Positions 11,101-22,394 of a stretch of 64,000 nucleotides of DNA are shown in pieces. How positions within the stretch are numbered: the first letter of the stretch is position 1; each line of letters starts with the position of its first letter. Below the pieces are notes generated by a model, which had not been told where the DNA came from, searched no databases, and worked only from the letters and a program-made list of their open reading frames with translations. A program made the translations under genes and the position numbers. The DNA comes from Nymphaea colorata (taxonomy: Eukaryota; Streptophyta; Magnoliopsida; Nymphaeales; Nymphaeaceae): NCBI RefSeq assembly GCF_008831285.2, contig NC_045150.1:8134001-8198000 (forward strand). Reading direction: 5' to 3'.

Positions 11101-13945
11101 AAAACAAGAACAAATAAAAATTTGACTTTAGACAATATGTCAGGGGAGGCCAAGTCTGACCTGAGAAATGCATTGATTCAGGAAGATGGAACTCACAAAT
11201 TAGTAATTAGTAATGACAGGTTGAAATCACAGATCAGTAATTAGTAATGACAGCTTGTAGCATGAAATGTCACCAACTTCTTGGCCGAAACACTGTCCAA
11301 GGCTATAGCTCAATGTGTCATCTCAAACCAACATTCCTTTCTGGAGTTTGGTCTGGCACAAGCTAGATCTTACCAAGAAAATACTTTTAATCTGGTAGTA
11401 CATACTGGTGAAAGGCATGCAAGAACAAGAGATTCAGCTTTGAGGCATAATGCACTAAAAAAAAAAAGGAAGAAGAAGAAAAAGAAAACTACATAGAGAC
11501 AATGATGCCAAGGCCTAAACAGCAAAAAGAGTGTCAATCAACCTTGCCCTATAAGACAAGGGTAAATAATATGAAGACCCTTAGCTACATAAAGCTCATA
11601 CACATGCTATACTAGCTGAATGCTTATACAAGTTCTGGTTTGCACCCACATACTAAGTGTTAAACATATAAAACCTCAAAATATGTATATGGCATCACAT
11701 AAAAAGGGTTTGCGCCCATTTTCAAGTCAAAGGAAAAGATTAAAAACAGAAGAGAAGTTGTAGCAAAAGAAAGATCATAACAAAAGAGCGAAAAAGAAGC
11801 TCCTGATCATCAACTGGATCATTGAGAAGCCTACATATCATCAAATAGATATAAAAGAAACTGAGAGAGGAAGACAGTGCAAAGTCCAAAATCTCTAACA
11901 AGATCAGACCATCCATCTCATCCTAAATGAACGACCCCCTTCTTGTCTCCTGCAATCAGTTACATCAGTTAGATAACTGGTCCCTTTTTCTTCTCTGTAG
12001 CTGATGGATGGAGGAAAAAGGGAGGCCCATTTCCAGCAAGATGGCAGAAAACAGACTCTATTGCATATTTCATCTACCCTCTGGCTGTACAATGAATCGT
12101 GCCTACTGTGGTTAGTGCCTTTTTTCAAGGGCAAATAGTGGATTCCCTAGAAAAGGTAATAAGAACAACTCTCTCTCTCTCTCTCGCAGGCAAGTTTGAC
12201 AATGACACCGAAGTCTACAACCCAAATTGCCAAATACACGTGTATAACTTACAAAACTTTACCTCAGACAAAAAAAATCAGGTACATTTTTAGCAAGTAA
12301 AACTAAAGTTTATTTTCTGATGGAGTATAATACTATCCATCATAATCAATTACTTGAGAAATCAAAAAGTTAGTTCAGAGAATACCACACTTTGTTTTGA
12401 AGTGCCTATACATGTGGTGTGTTGTAACTTGAAGTGCCTATACATGTGGTGTGTTGTAACGCTTGACAGGCATGTCTAATATCCCAGTACTATTAAATAC
12501 TTTGAGGTTCGAAAATTATGATATTCAAACTATGTAAATGGACAATACTATTAGTATGGGCACAGTTGAACAGGGACGATTTGTACCTCCAAAAGTCTGC
12601 TTATACACCACAAAGGTAAAAAATAGTAAAAGTAGTACAAAGTAAACCCGCAGCGTGCATTACCATCACTTGACAAAAATAAACCGTAACAATCAACATT
12701 GGTGGGCCCAACTTCAAAGTCATTTTTCAAACGCCAAAGCAAGCACAAGTTTCGTCAAGTGACAATCTTCATGGCTTCACTATCATTCCTTCCTGCTGAT
12801 TTTCCAACTTCCATTACTTGTCCAACTTGGAACATATCATTGATCCCATATATTCATTTCAAGAAATGATAATATGCTTAAACATCTCAAACATTGCTTC
12901 AAATTTCTCTACGACTGAAACCATGAATATAAACCTGACCCATCTTGACATCTCTATTCTTAGCTACACGGACTCTTGCCTTCCTGCAGCTTCCTGGATA
13001 TGTATCAATCTTGTTAAAAGTTAGGGCTTAACACCAATTCTTAGTAATGGACACCATAATTTATCCCTCCTCTGTGCCATTTCTCATTCTTGGTTCTGCA
13101 AATATTCACTAGAAGGAGCGTTAAACATCATGCACATTTTATAACAGTCCCTTGTGGAGAATGAAATATGTTGATCCAAATCTTCTCCCTTTTCTGAAGA
13201 TTAATAAGTCATAGAAATACTGAAAGGAAAATAACACGCCTTGGGATGGTTATAATAAGCTAATAGCTGCTCCTACCACAAAGAAGGCCTCGAGCAAAAA
13301 CTACACTTCCCGATTCCTGCATGAGAAAAATGGGAGGTTAAGTACTTCAAATTTCCTGGTCATCCATCCGAAACACAGATTGTTGACTTCCACGGTAGGA
13401 ATTGTTGACCAGGCAGATTACATTGAACCCTCAAGATGAAGGTCTTTATACAGACCCTTATAAAGGACACCGCGCCCAATACAAGTTCGTTCTTCCAAAG
13501 AAACTATCGACCCTGATAAACCTCATCTTCCCAAACAAGTTCCATAACAACCAATTAGAATACGGGAAATTTGCATAATGAACAGGGACGTGAAGCAAAA
13601 CAACCATGCCGGATTTTCTTTGCTTTCTCTATTTTATAAAACCATTTAAGAACTCATACAATAGCATTATGAGAAGACATGAATCGATAGGAAGCCCAAG
13701 AACGACGCAAGCCAGAGAAACCAATGTAAGGTCCCCAAACAACCAAATCACGATACAGCAAATTTTTTTACAAAAAAAAAGGAAAACGAAAAACAGAGAG
13801 AGAGAGAGAGAGAGAAAGAGGAAAGGAAAAGAAGAGAGAAGAGGAAAGAGACAGATAAAGGAGTAAGATTAAAACCAGCGGGTTTGGGGTGCCGCTGAGG
13901 GAATTTAATGCGGGGGATCCTCTTCGCCAAATGAGTTCCTGCCAT
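8159..13945 (-). CDS. KGD4: KGD4/MRPS36-like subunit of mitochondrial 2-oxoglutarate dehydrogenase
   Basis: This family recruits the E3 subunit to the 2-oxoglutarate dehydrogenase complex in mitochondria; the animal member was first called ribosomal protein MRPS36. Exons on the minus strand are 13945-13876 (70 nt), 8840-8659 (182 nt) and 8176-8159 (18 nt). Together they give exactly 270 nt, or 89 residues plus stop, with GT-AG borders. Exon 1 starts MAGTHLAKRIPRIKFPQRHP and continues KPA, matching the family's basic IRFP-R-x-PKP N-terminus. Exon 2 ends RRPLSEKEMEII, matching the conserved SQEEME-type end. Exon 3 adds LGGAS, matching the terminal GG. Intron 1 is about 5035 bp and intron 2 is 482 bp. 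The Arg/Lys-rich N-terminus fits mitochondrial import. A second, decayed copy of exon 2 lies at 19847-19915. The assignment is from recalled family motifs; a transcript would confirm the tiny last exon. Confidence 0.87.
12399..12460. repeat. 32-bp tandem duplication
   Basis: The unit begins GAAGTGCCTATACATGTGGT and ends TGTGTTGTAACTT. It occurs twice back to back, with divergence only at the very end of the second copy. It lies in KGD4 intron 1. Confidence 0.9.
13795..13816. repeat. (AG)n microsatellite
   Basis: About eleven AG units inside KGD4 intron 1, near the donor site, followed by a degenerate purine tract. Read on the transcribed strand this is a CT-rich stretch. Confidence 0.9.
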
Positions 13946-14632
13946 TCTCTCTCTCTCCTCTCCTTCTCTCTCTCGCGCGCGGTCAGAGGAAAGAGTCTCC
14001 TCGGTAGGAACAGGGTCTGCCGGACGCTCTTCCTTTATTTAGCCTTCTCTATACAGAAAATTATTGAAAAGACGCCCAACAAATAGATGAATAACAAGAC
14101 GCCTATTCTTTTAGAGAACGTTCGCTCCTCCATAATCAAGATCCTGGAATGTTAATTGTATAATCTTGATTCTCGAACTCATGAGTTGGGAAACAAAATC
14201 GAGTTTTTCAAAACCGTATTGGATTTGCAATTCGTAGATTAGTTTTTCTGGGAATGAGATTATCGACATTTGAAAGATTGGAATTCAAGAGTTGTCTTGA
14301 AAATTGTGAGCACACCAGAGTAAATTTTTTAAGCAGTCAGCGACTTTTCTAAAATTGGTATAAAGTCCTTGGACGGAAAAAAAAGATTTTATAAACGGGC
14401 ATAAAACCGTCTGAAATTATTTTTTTACATTTTTCTCTCTCTCTTCTGTCGACCCTCCCAGGGTTTCTGTTCTTTTTCTCGATCAGCGATTTGCTCCGGA
14501 ACCGGTAACACCGAACTTGGTGGAACCTTTAATAGTGTGGCTAAAACCTTGCACAAGAAACCCATTAGTTATAAAGGTTTCATTTTTTCCATTAAGTTTA
14601 TTTTTAATAATAAAATACGACTGCCAAAACAT
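13946..14632 (-). promoter_or_regulatory. probable promoter and 5' UTR of the KGD4-like gene
   Basis: Immediately upstream of the KGD4 ATG on the minus strand there is a purine-rich GAGAGA leader and a GC-rich CGCGCG patch (about 13973-13982), features common in plant 5' UTRs. No clear TATA box at a standard distance was identified. The rest is AT-rich with no open frame. Confidence 0.4.
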
Positions 14633-14802
14633 TGGCTGCATAAGAATTGAGTCGAGCTTGAATTCAAGTAGAGCTTGAAGATCAACTCAAGGATACAACA
14701 TTAAGTTCAAACTCTATGTGAAGCATGTTTCATTTCTTTCAACTCGTTTACCTAATTTAATTGTTACTCGAAGTTGAGCTAACTCGACGCGTTGTGCAGC
14801 CA
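14633..14802. mobile_element. hAT-like MITE, GAGTCGAGCT family (copy 1)
   Basis: About 170 bp bounded by TGGCTGCATAAGAATTGAGT on the left and GCGTTGTGCAGCCA on the right. The right end is the inverted form of the left (TGGCTGCA..AA). The interior is made of GAGCTTGAA/TTCAAGTCGA-type steps shared with the copies near 47.7, 56.4 and 58.9 kb. No convincing 8-bp duplication remains, so it is old. Confidence 0.6.
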
Positions 14803-16080
14803 AAAGAATAGAGATGCCTGGCACCGTCAGGTGCTGCCAACCGGCATTCCAATGGTCAAAAAAACCGTGCTAGAACGACAATTCTTTTGCCCTGGATTTG
14901 GACATCAAATAGGCATTCAACTTGTTCCGGAGCAGGTTCCGCAAAACACGCCGCCTTTTCATTAAAAACGGCAAAAAGGTTACAATTTTGAACTTCCAAC
15001 TTCAAATCTCTTTGTATGAAAAGAAAAAACAAAAAAAAAAAAGACACCGCCTAGAGACGGGTGACGATATCAACCTTCGCTCTGAACCGCAGAACGGCCA
15101 CCAGCCCTCTACGCTCTTCAGCTTTCCTGCATTAGCGGTATCATCTCGTCGGATGGCCGGTGTGAGACAGAGAGAGAGAATCGGCACCGAGGATTTACCT
15201 TTCACAAGCGATGACTTCTCCAACGGCAAAAAAAAAACATAAAAGAGAAAGGTGCCGGCCTGCGCCTTTGCCACCTCCTGCCACAGGAAAGACAACTTCC
15301 TCTAGTCAAGAACAACGAAGGGGATGCGGGTGCCTTGTCATGGCTGGCGAAAGAGCTCCACCTTCACTACGCCATGGTCGAACCTACCATTCCTCAGCAA
15401 GGAGCGAGGGCTTGCCGCTGTTAGCCACTGAATCGCCAGGCAGAAATAGAACTATTGAATGGTCATACATCTGGTAGCACACAATCGATGATTTCTAAAT
15501 GTCTAAGTCGGAAAGCCCTGCCTCTTTAGCTGGACAAATACTTTAACAGGAGGAAGCCGTATTCCATCAAAGAAGAAAAAGGGAAAGAGGGAATACAACT
15601 GCCTCTGCCATATGCACCCGCCTCTGGAAAAATGGTGAATCAAAGTGGGGAGGAAGGCGGGCCTGAGGGCTAAGGTACTGCCCACCTCAAGCTGAAGACA
15701 ACCATCAAACGCGGTGAGGGAGAGAGGCTCTAGCCACCTTTAGTTTTTGAAGTTCCGAAGACTTTTCTGACACAAACTGTCTTGGATATCCGGGAAAAAT
15801 TATACCAACTAGTTGCGTATCACATTATTGAGATTTTGGTGTGAAAACCAAAATCTCATAAGAAAATTAAATTTGTTATCCGAATGCAAATTTCTGCAAA
15901 CTAACAATACTTTTCAAAATTTAAGAATACACAGAAAATGTATAATAAGTACACGTGGAAGAATGCATGAAAATGTTACTAACAACAGAATATTATGATA
16001 AGATAGTGATGCTTCAAAATAACTGATATGTTCGAAAGCTTTTGCAGGACTGCATTTTTAAAGTCTCAGAATAAACAAAG
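14803..16080. other. intergenic, no recognisable gene
   Basis: This is somewhat GC-richer around 15030-15720, and several overlapping short frames are open there on both strands. None resembles a known protein or has a consistent coding look. I treat it as non-coding. Confidence 0.5.
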
Positions 16081-16243
16081 TTTTTCAAAAAAAAAAAAAA
16101 TGGACCAAGCTCATGAGCTTGGCCTCTCAATAGGGAAAAGTTGTGTTTTGCAGACGTCAGTTTTTCAAAAAGAAAAAAAAGAACGGACCAAGCTCATGAG
16201 CTTGGCCTCTCAATAGAGAAAAGTTGTATTTTGCAGACGTCAG
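16081..16243. repeat. 80-83-bp tandem duplication with an inner palindrome
   Basis: Units 16081-16160 and 16161-16243 are nearly identical. Each runs from TTTTTCAAAA through an A-tract to GGACCAAGCTCATGAGCTTG and ends TTTTGCAGACGTCAG. Each contains the palindromes AAGCTCATGAGCTT and GACGTC. The small differences (A-tract length, three point changes) point to a fairly recent duplication. Confidence 0.9.
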
Positions 16244-17676
16244 TGTTTAAAAGCCTCACAGGAAAACTATGAGATTTTCAAAACCGATAATAACATTTGT
16301 GCCTATGTTTCAAACCAGCCAAACAAGCCTAGCCTCCTCAACCCTTTCCCTGTGCTGTCCATTCTGGAATGCTTCAGATTGGTTAAAATCTAATTGCTGC
16401 ACTCAACACCAGCAGGTGCAACCTCCTAGAATCAAAACCATTGAATTCCTTCCTGCACAAAGCCTCAAATTATGAGCTATTCAGATGAAGATTACATTGA
16501 TTTCCAGTTAAAAAATGTACGTAAAGAGATGACGCGGGGCAGTACATGACTTAACTTGGACTGGCCTGACCAGAGTTAACCTGATTGGTTTCAGCTAATT
16601 GAGGATAGCTCAAACCAAACCATGTCTGTTGTCTAATTGCTGAAGAACTGAGGCATATTACTTAACAGGCAATCAGTGCATATAGTGAGTTTAACACATG
16701 GACAGTGAGACTTGAAAATGGACAGGTAGTGTAAACTAAAGCGGACATTTGGTCACACTGCTTACATGAAGCTGACATGTATAGCAGAAGCTCTGGACTA
16801 ACTTAATGTGGAAATCTGCTTACGGCTTACCTGAAGAGGAGAACTGCGGATAAGAAAGTTCTAATTCATCTGCCTCTGCCAAGGTCTTGAACTCTTGAAG
16901 CAATGAGTGATCTTTAAGAAACGGTCAGAGTTTTACATTTGAATCATCAAGACCACTTCTCTCATGAAGTCTTTAGCCTCAAGCATGCAACTCCACCCAC
17001 AAGTTTAGACAACACAAGGCATTCATTCTGTAAAATCTATAAGAAAATATATGTCTCTTGGAACGTTGGGATCACCAGGGTGACAAATTTGGGCGATAGT
17101 GAACATGCTCTCGAAAGTTCCTGATGAAATGGAAAGTCATCATTTTCAGAAAGCAAATCAGATTGATATCTACATGCATCCGCGTGTATCCGCATAGAGA
17201 CAGACAGACAGACATACAGAAAAGAGAGACAGAGCATGCACTTTCAGAGATCAATCTCATGGTATATTTGTGCAATTTTTTGCTATTTCCACTCAAATAG
17301 CCCTAACTGTAATTTGAGTTGTAACATGAAAGCATATGAGGTTTGCACATCTATAAAGGAAAATTGTTACAGAGCGCTTTTAAAGTACATTACCACAGTA
17401 AGTGAAGGCTGTTGAATTAACATACCTTTGGTAGCTCAGTAGTTTGTCAATGGAAGAAATCACAAAAAGAAATGCATAACAGTTGAGTACTAAAGTCTAC
17501 AACATACATAGCAACGAGGAAAAAAAAATGAAGTGCAATATCTTATCCGAGAAAAAACATCGTTCATAACTAGAAGAACCATTCAAAGTCAGAACTTATA
17601 ACATAAAAGAAAAGAGATGCTGACCTGTAAGCAAGTGCAACTGCAAGTGAAGGCCGAAGTAAATACGTATTACACA
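16244..17676. other. intergenic, 3' flank of the SLO2-like gene
   Basis: AT-rich sequence with no supported gene. It contains a short GACA run at about 17199-17213. The part nearest 17676 is expected to include the SLO2-like 3' UTR. Confidence 0.45.
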
Positions 17677-19725
17677 CTATTCTGTATTCTCCTCAACTAT
17701 GCTAAACAAAAAAGATGATGCAGCACCAAAATATCCATGGTTGCGTGTTTCCATTTCAAGCATTTGTAACAACCTATAAATCTCTTTCATTTGTGGATGA
17801 GATGTATCTTTTACCATGAACACATGAACTTCGTTTCCAACCTCAATCCAACTACACCCTGGCTGCTTTATTACCCCCCTGTCTTTCATCAGCCTCCTTA
17901 TTTTAATAGCTTCACGCCACTTTCCTGTTTCTGCATATATGTTCGAAAGAAGTACATATGGGCCAGAGTTTTGAGGATCCAGTTCAAAGAGCTTTTCTGC
18001 CACTCGCTTGCCTAACTCAACATTACCATGAACTTTGCAGGCAGAAAGGAGGGAACCCCACAATATTGCATCGGGAGGAATTGGCATAGTCTTGACAAGC
18101 TGCTCAGCTTCATCCAGACGACCTGCCCGACCAAGTATATCAACCATGCAAGTATAATGATCCCTTGATGGTATCAATCCATGTTGACTAGTCATAGAAT
18201 CAAAATACTTCCAGCCTTCATCCACTAACCCTGTATGGCTGCATGCACACAAAACTCCAATCATTGTTATGCCATCAGGTTTCTCTCCAGATAGTACCAT
18301 ATCATTAAACAGGGTAAGGGCTTGATCACTATGTCCATTTTGTGCATATCCTACAATCATTACATTCCATGAAACTCGATCACGCTCCTTCATTTTTACA
18401 AATGCTTGATAAGCATCTTCAACTGATCCACATTTGGCATACATGTCAATCAGCGAGTTCCCAACAAAGATATCACATTCTGGTCCAGATTTAAACTGGA
18501 AACCATGCTTTATTACATGACCATGGAGTTGTTTCCCATGCTGCAAATCAGCGAGATTGGCACAGGCATTAAGAACATTACCGAAAGTATAGTGAGTAGG
18601 TCTAAATGATTCCCTTTTCAATTGTTGGAACAAATTCAAAGCTTCTTCATTTTGGTCATTTTGTGTATAACCAGCAATAAGGGCATTCCATGACACCACG
18701 TTTCTTTCAGCCATTCTAGAAAATGTTCTACGAGCATCTTCAATATTTGCAGCTTTTGCATATCCACAAACCAAAGAGGTAGCCGATACAACATCTCTCA
18801 GTGGCATCCTGTCAAAAACCTGTCTAGCATCTCCGATCCTATTGCACTTGGCGTACATATCCACCAATGCATTCCCAAGCACCATATCATCTTCAAAATT
18901 AGACTTGATAACCAACGCATGCAACTGTGCACCCTCCCTGACTGCTGATAAGCAAGAACATGCATTAACCACACTTGACAGTGTGACCTCATCAGGACAT
19001 ACATCCTGGTCACTCATTAGAGAGAACAACTGCAAGGCTCTATCAGCAGGACCATTTTGAGCGTAACACGTAATTAAAGTATTCCATGAGACTATATTTC
19101 GCTCAGGCATCTCCTCAAATATAGATTGTGCACTCTCCACCTCACCACACTTTGCATACATGTCGATCAAAGCACTACCAACATAGTAATTACAATAGAC
19201 AGGTGAATGTACAACACTACCATGAATCTGGAGGCCTATATCAAGGGCCCCCACGCCTGCACATGAGCTTAGCGCACTACTAACAGAGAACAAATTCACG
19301 CCAAAGCCTTCACTATGCATTTTTGCAAAGAACTGCAATGCTTTAACCCAATGGCTCTGAAGGCTAAATCCCGAAATGATTGCATTCCACGATACTTCAT
19401 CAGGAGAAGGCATATCATGGAACAATTGGAGAGCATGTTCAATATCCCCCATTTTGGCGTATCCAGTGATCATAGCATTCCAAGAGAAAGTATTCCTTTC
19501 GGGCATTTTATCGAATACTTGACGTGCGTCATCCAAACACCCGCACTTAGAATACATGTCGATTAGGCGATTGAGGATGAAGACTTCATCATAAAACTGA
19601 GACTTGATGATTCGAGCATGAACCCTCCAGCCATTTCTAACGGACTTCTTGTCGATGCAAGAGTTCAACAATTTAGCAAAGACGGATGAATTAGGGATCT
19701 GCAAAGCAAAAAGAGAGATCCTCAA
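17677..19725 (-). CDS. SLO2: SLO2-like PPR protein, mitochondrial RNA editing factor (PLS-E/E+)
   Basis: An intact single-exon frame of 682 residues. It is made of tandem pentatricopeptide repeats of the P-L-S type. Recurrent signatures are LIDMYAKCG, VSWNALIAGYTQN and ALQLF. The end carries the E/E+ block (DHYTCMVDILGRAG, WGSLLSACKVHGNVELGK, KQPGCSWIEV, VHVFMVKD-SHP) and no DYW deaminase domain. Order and wording closely follow Arabidopsis SLO2 (At2g13600) as I recall it, a mitochondrial factor needed for C-to-U editing of several transcripts. E+ proteins read the RNA target and are thought to recruit a deaminase in trans. The start MRISLFALQIPNSS matches the length of the SLO2 N-terminus. 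However, TTTGCTTTGCAG just before ATCCCTAATTC looks like a splice acceptor, so an alternative spliced 5' end is possible. A relic of a KGD4 exon lies about 120 bp upstream. Confidence 0.95.
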   Translation of the reverse strand: MRISLFALQIPNSSVFAKLLNSCIDKKSVRNGWRVHARIIKSQFYDEVFILNRLIDMYSKCGCLDDARQVFDKMPERNTFSWNAMITGYAKMGDIEHALQLFHDMPSPDEVSWNAIISGFSLQSHWVKALQFFAKMHSEGFGVNLFSVSSALSSCAGVGALDIGLQIHGSVVHSPVYCNYYVGSALIDMYAKCGEVESAQSIFEEMPERNIVSWNTLITCYAQNGPADRALQLFSLMSDQDVCPDEVTLSSVVNACSCLSAVREGAQLHALVIKSNFEDDMVLGNALVDMYAKCNRIGDARQVFDRMPLRDVVSATSLVCGYAKAANIEDARRTFSRMAERNVVSWNALIAGYTQNDQNEEALNLFQQLKRESFRPTHYTFGNVLNACANLADLQHGKQLHGHVIKHGFQFKSGPECDIFVGNSLIDMYAKCGSVEDAYQAFVKMKERDRVSWNVMIVGYAQNGHSDQALTLFNDMVLSGEKPDGITMIGVLCACSHTGLVDEGWKYFDSMTSQHGLIPSRDHYTCMVDILGRAGRLDEAEQLVKTMPIPPDAILWGSLLSACKVHGNVELGKRVAEKLFELDPQNSGPYVLLSNIYAETGKWREAIKIRRLMKDRGVIKQPGCSWIEVGNEVHVFMVKDTSHPQMKEIYRLLQMLEMETRNHGYFGAASSFLFSIVEENTE

Positions 19726-19846
19726 CTTTTATTCCAAAAAGAAGGAAGAAGAAAATTATTCCCCACACTTCAACATATCTGTATGGCAAAATAAAAGGAA
19801 ATAAACCTACCATTATCATCTCCGTTCAACCAAAGCAGTTACGGAA

Positions 19847-19915
19847 GGGGCTTCATTGGTTGTGAAGGACTCTCAGTCCATGACAGAATCTTTACGTTCA
19901 ATCACCTCGAGAAGG
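19847..19915 (-). pseudogene. decayed copy of KGD4 exon 2
   Basis: This stretch aligns with 8730-8800 of the KGD4-like exon 2. Both share AGTCCATGACAGAA, a CGTTCAA block and GGTGAAGGA/TGTGAAGGA. By eye, identity is about three quarters over some 65 bp. Read on the minus strand, the copy has an in-frame stop where the gene has the WTR codons, and a small indel. It cannot encode the protein. It sits just upstream of the SLO2-like gene on the same strand. Confidence 0.65.
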
Positions 19916-19929
19916 TGCAGCATCATCTT

Positions 19930-22200
19930 AAGGTTGGGAAGGAGCAGAACGTCTCTGTTTAAGCGCGTACTTCAACGAAATTTTTGTAACATACAAATTT
20001 CATGCACTTCCACTGACAAGGAAAGCCCTTTTCATTTTTTATATAAAAAGAAACTTAAAACATTTATTAGAAAAAACTACAAAAAGCCGCTTCAGTTTGG
20101 AAACGCTCAAGGTCCCTCTCGAGTCTCGACCTTTTGAGCTTCCAGAAATCAACGTCCAACTTTTCAAGCAAATAACTAATTCTCAGAACACCACCCTAAT
20201 AAATGAAAAATGTTATTTCTTGAAAATGACAAGTTAACCTCCCTCTCTCTCCTCCATTGCCGGTAGGTGTCCACACCACGAACCCTCGACCACCATCCCA
20301 AAATTCCAAATTCCACCATCTGAAATTTCAGAGACAACACAAACTGCTCCCTCTCCCTCACAGCAGATGTCACCAGGTTCTCAAATTCCAAAGAAGTTTT
20401 CTACCTCATGAATATGTTCAGTCTGAATAATTAGAGGAAAAACTGGTGCTCACGATTGCACTTGATTTAACTCGAAGAAACCGGCGAGAAACGATTATGT
20501 GGAAGAAGGCCGTTCTTGCCAGTGAATGCATAATATATTTCGAAGAAATGCTTTCATTCTTTGAACGCAAGGCTGCAGTTCAGCGGAAGAGGAAATTTGA
20601 GTATGAGACTCTCCGGCCTAGAGATTCAAGATGGGCAGGCCTCTGAAGGTGATCTTCTACTTTCGTATTCTTGGCCGTTTAATCAAATAGGGCAAATTCA
20701 AATTTAAGATTTTCACTTTGCGGGGGAAAACTTCATATTTAGGCGGCATCGCTCCTCTGCCTTTGCATGCGACTTGGGCTCCCTCTTCTCTCGACTGTCT
20801 TTTCCGGTAATCGGACATTGTATGGCCCAATCAAGCTTTTTTCTTCTCAATCCAAGAAACCTTGCATTGTATTGCTGTTCAAAAATTTTCCATAAAAAAC
20901 GTTTGATTTCCGATGCCCACATTAGCGCTCATAAAAATCAAATTAATCAGAGACCCGTTTTTCGCTCGACCAGTTATGCTACGTCGATTGAGACGCTCTC
21001 AAATCGAGTACGCTATTGCTTCCTCTCGATTTGTGAGATAAATAATTGCACATGTCATTAGGATATGTTTTCTCAACAGATTTCTTGGTCGTGAAAAAAA
21101 TAGTATCAATATTACTTGTCTTCCTTGAAAAGAAACTGCTTAATCTTTTCTCAGTTTCACCTATCACTCTTACTTTTCTTCTTGTCATAAGTCTCAAGTA
21201 GAGAAACATTGGGACACGGATGTGGAAGGAGATGGATTTGGCCCGCTCTAACAAGATATGTGAGAATTAGATTCAAACCTGCATTTGATATCACGGTGAA
21301 GCCATGATAACATCACGACTGCGTTATGGTCTTCTTTGCACATTATCCGAGTATTTTGATATTTCTAGTGCTGACTCTGACTGATGGTCTTCAGTTTTGA
21401 AGGGTCTGATACGCCAGTGAAAAAAACCAAAGGCTGAGTCATCTGCAGAACAAATTAATTAATGGATTTAATGAGAAGAACACATAGCTCGGGGCATAGT
21501 GAGAAGTCTGATGAGTGGAAGGGAATTCTAGTGATATCAACTCTTACAATACACCCTTCAACCTTGCCCCTTAAAGTTTGATCGTTTTCTACTTAGTGCC
21601 CCTCAATTTAAAATTGTTGGTTCCACCACTGGCTCTAGTTTTGGTTTTGTGCATATTATAACACACATAGTAATAAAACTAAAGATGCATGGACAATGGA
21701 CTACTCAGACCAACCAGCTATACTATTCTCCTATCTTGAGAAGCCATTTTAGCAATTCCTCGGCAAATGATAGCCAAAAAAATTTGCATCCTGTAAAGAA
21801 AAATGGAGTCTGTGCCTGAATTCCACTTAGCCTTGACTTTAAACTTTTTATAATCCCGTAGCTTTCAGAAATTTCGAGCAGAAGAAAATCACACAAAGAA
21901 TACCTTGAAGGGTAGTTGATTTTGAAAATGAAAATTAATTCTGTTCATTGATGAATGAAGTTTATCTTCAGTTTGTTTGATTTAGGAGACAAAGGAATGG
22001 GAGATTTTCATGTTCAAACCCACCACATGTCGTAATAGCCACAATAGGAGAGACTTAATTCTTCATAAAAATGGCCAACTAAATTGTCACATTGCCATCT
22101 GTTACTAAATTATGTCATTATTATTTTAGTTAATAATTTTTTTTAGTGAGCAGAAGGTTAACAATGCGCCACCAAAAAAAGAGGCCCGAAGGCTGCATGG
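19930..22200. other. intergenic, no supported gene
   Basis: Short open frames occur (for example 20446-20646 on the plus strand), but none has a recognisable motif. GGTTCCACCACTG near 21622-21634 looks like the broken right end of the CAGTGGCGGAG element family. The remainder is unremarkable AT-rich sequence. Confidence 0.45.
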
Positions 22201-22208
22201 ACACCAGG

Positions 22209-22386
22209 CAGTGGCGGAGGCAGAGCAGTCCAACCTCTGGATCTGGGTAGGGCCAAACTAAATTTAAATCTGAAAATGCATAGAGTGATTAAAAAATAAT
22301 TTGTTTTTCAATGTAAATTTTTTTTTTTTCATTTTGCCAGGGTGGGGCCATGGCCTAGGCGCCCCCCCCCCCTCCCTCCGCCCCTG
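22209..22386. mobile_element. hAT-type MITE, CAGTGGCGGAG family, with perfect target duplication
   Basis: A 178-bp element running from CAGTGGCGGAGG to CCTCCGCCCCTG, so the ends match at 11 of 12 bases when inverted. It is flanked by a perfect 8-bp duplication ACACCAGG at 22201-22208 and 22387-22394. The interior shares TAGGGCCAAACT and GGCCATGGCCTAGGCG-type blocks with the copy at 45952-46143. It is non-coding and depends on an outside transposase. Confidence 0.88.
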
Positions 22387-22394
22387 ACACCAGG

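Larger units (their letters stand above)
8841..13875 (-). other. intron 1 of the KGD4-like gene (about 5 kb)
   Basis: Long AT-rich intron between KGD4 exons 1 and 2. No nested gene is recognisable on either strand. It holds a 32-bp perfect tandem repeat (12399-12460), a loose repeat of AGTAATTAGTAATGACAG (about 11200-11252), an A-rich tract near 11458-11490 and an (AG)n run at 13795-13816 close to the 5' splice site. Confidence 0.75.

Noticed and set aside
11281-11496. 71-codon frame ending in poly-lysine
   Set aside because: The tail is an A-rich tract and the frame lies inside KGD4 intron 1. No motif is seen.
15002-15477. Several overlapping open frames on both strands in a GC-richer patch
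   Set aside because: Open frames on both strands reflect base composition. No start context, splice structure or family motif was found.
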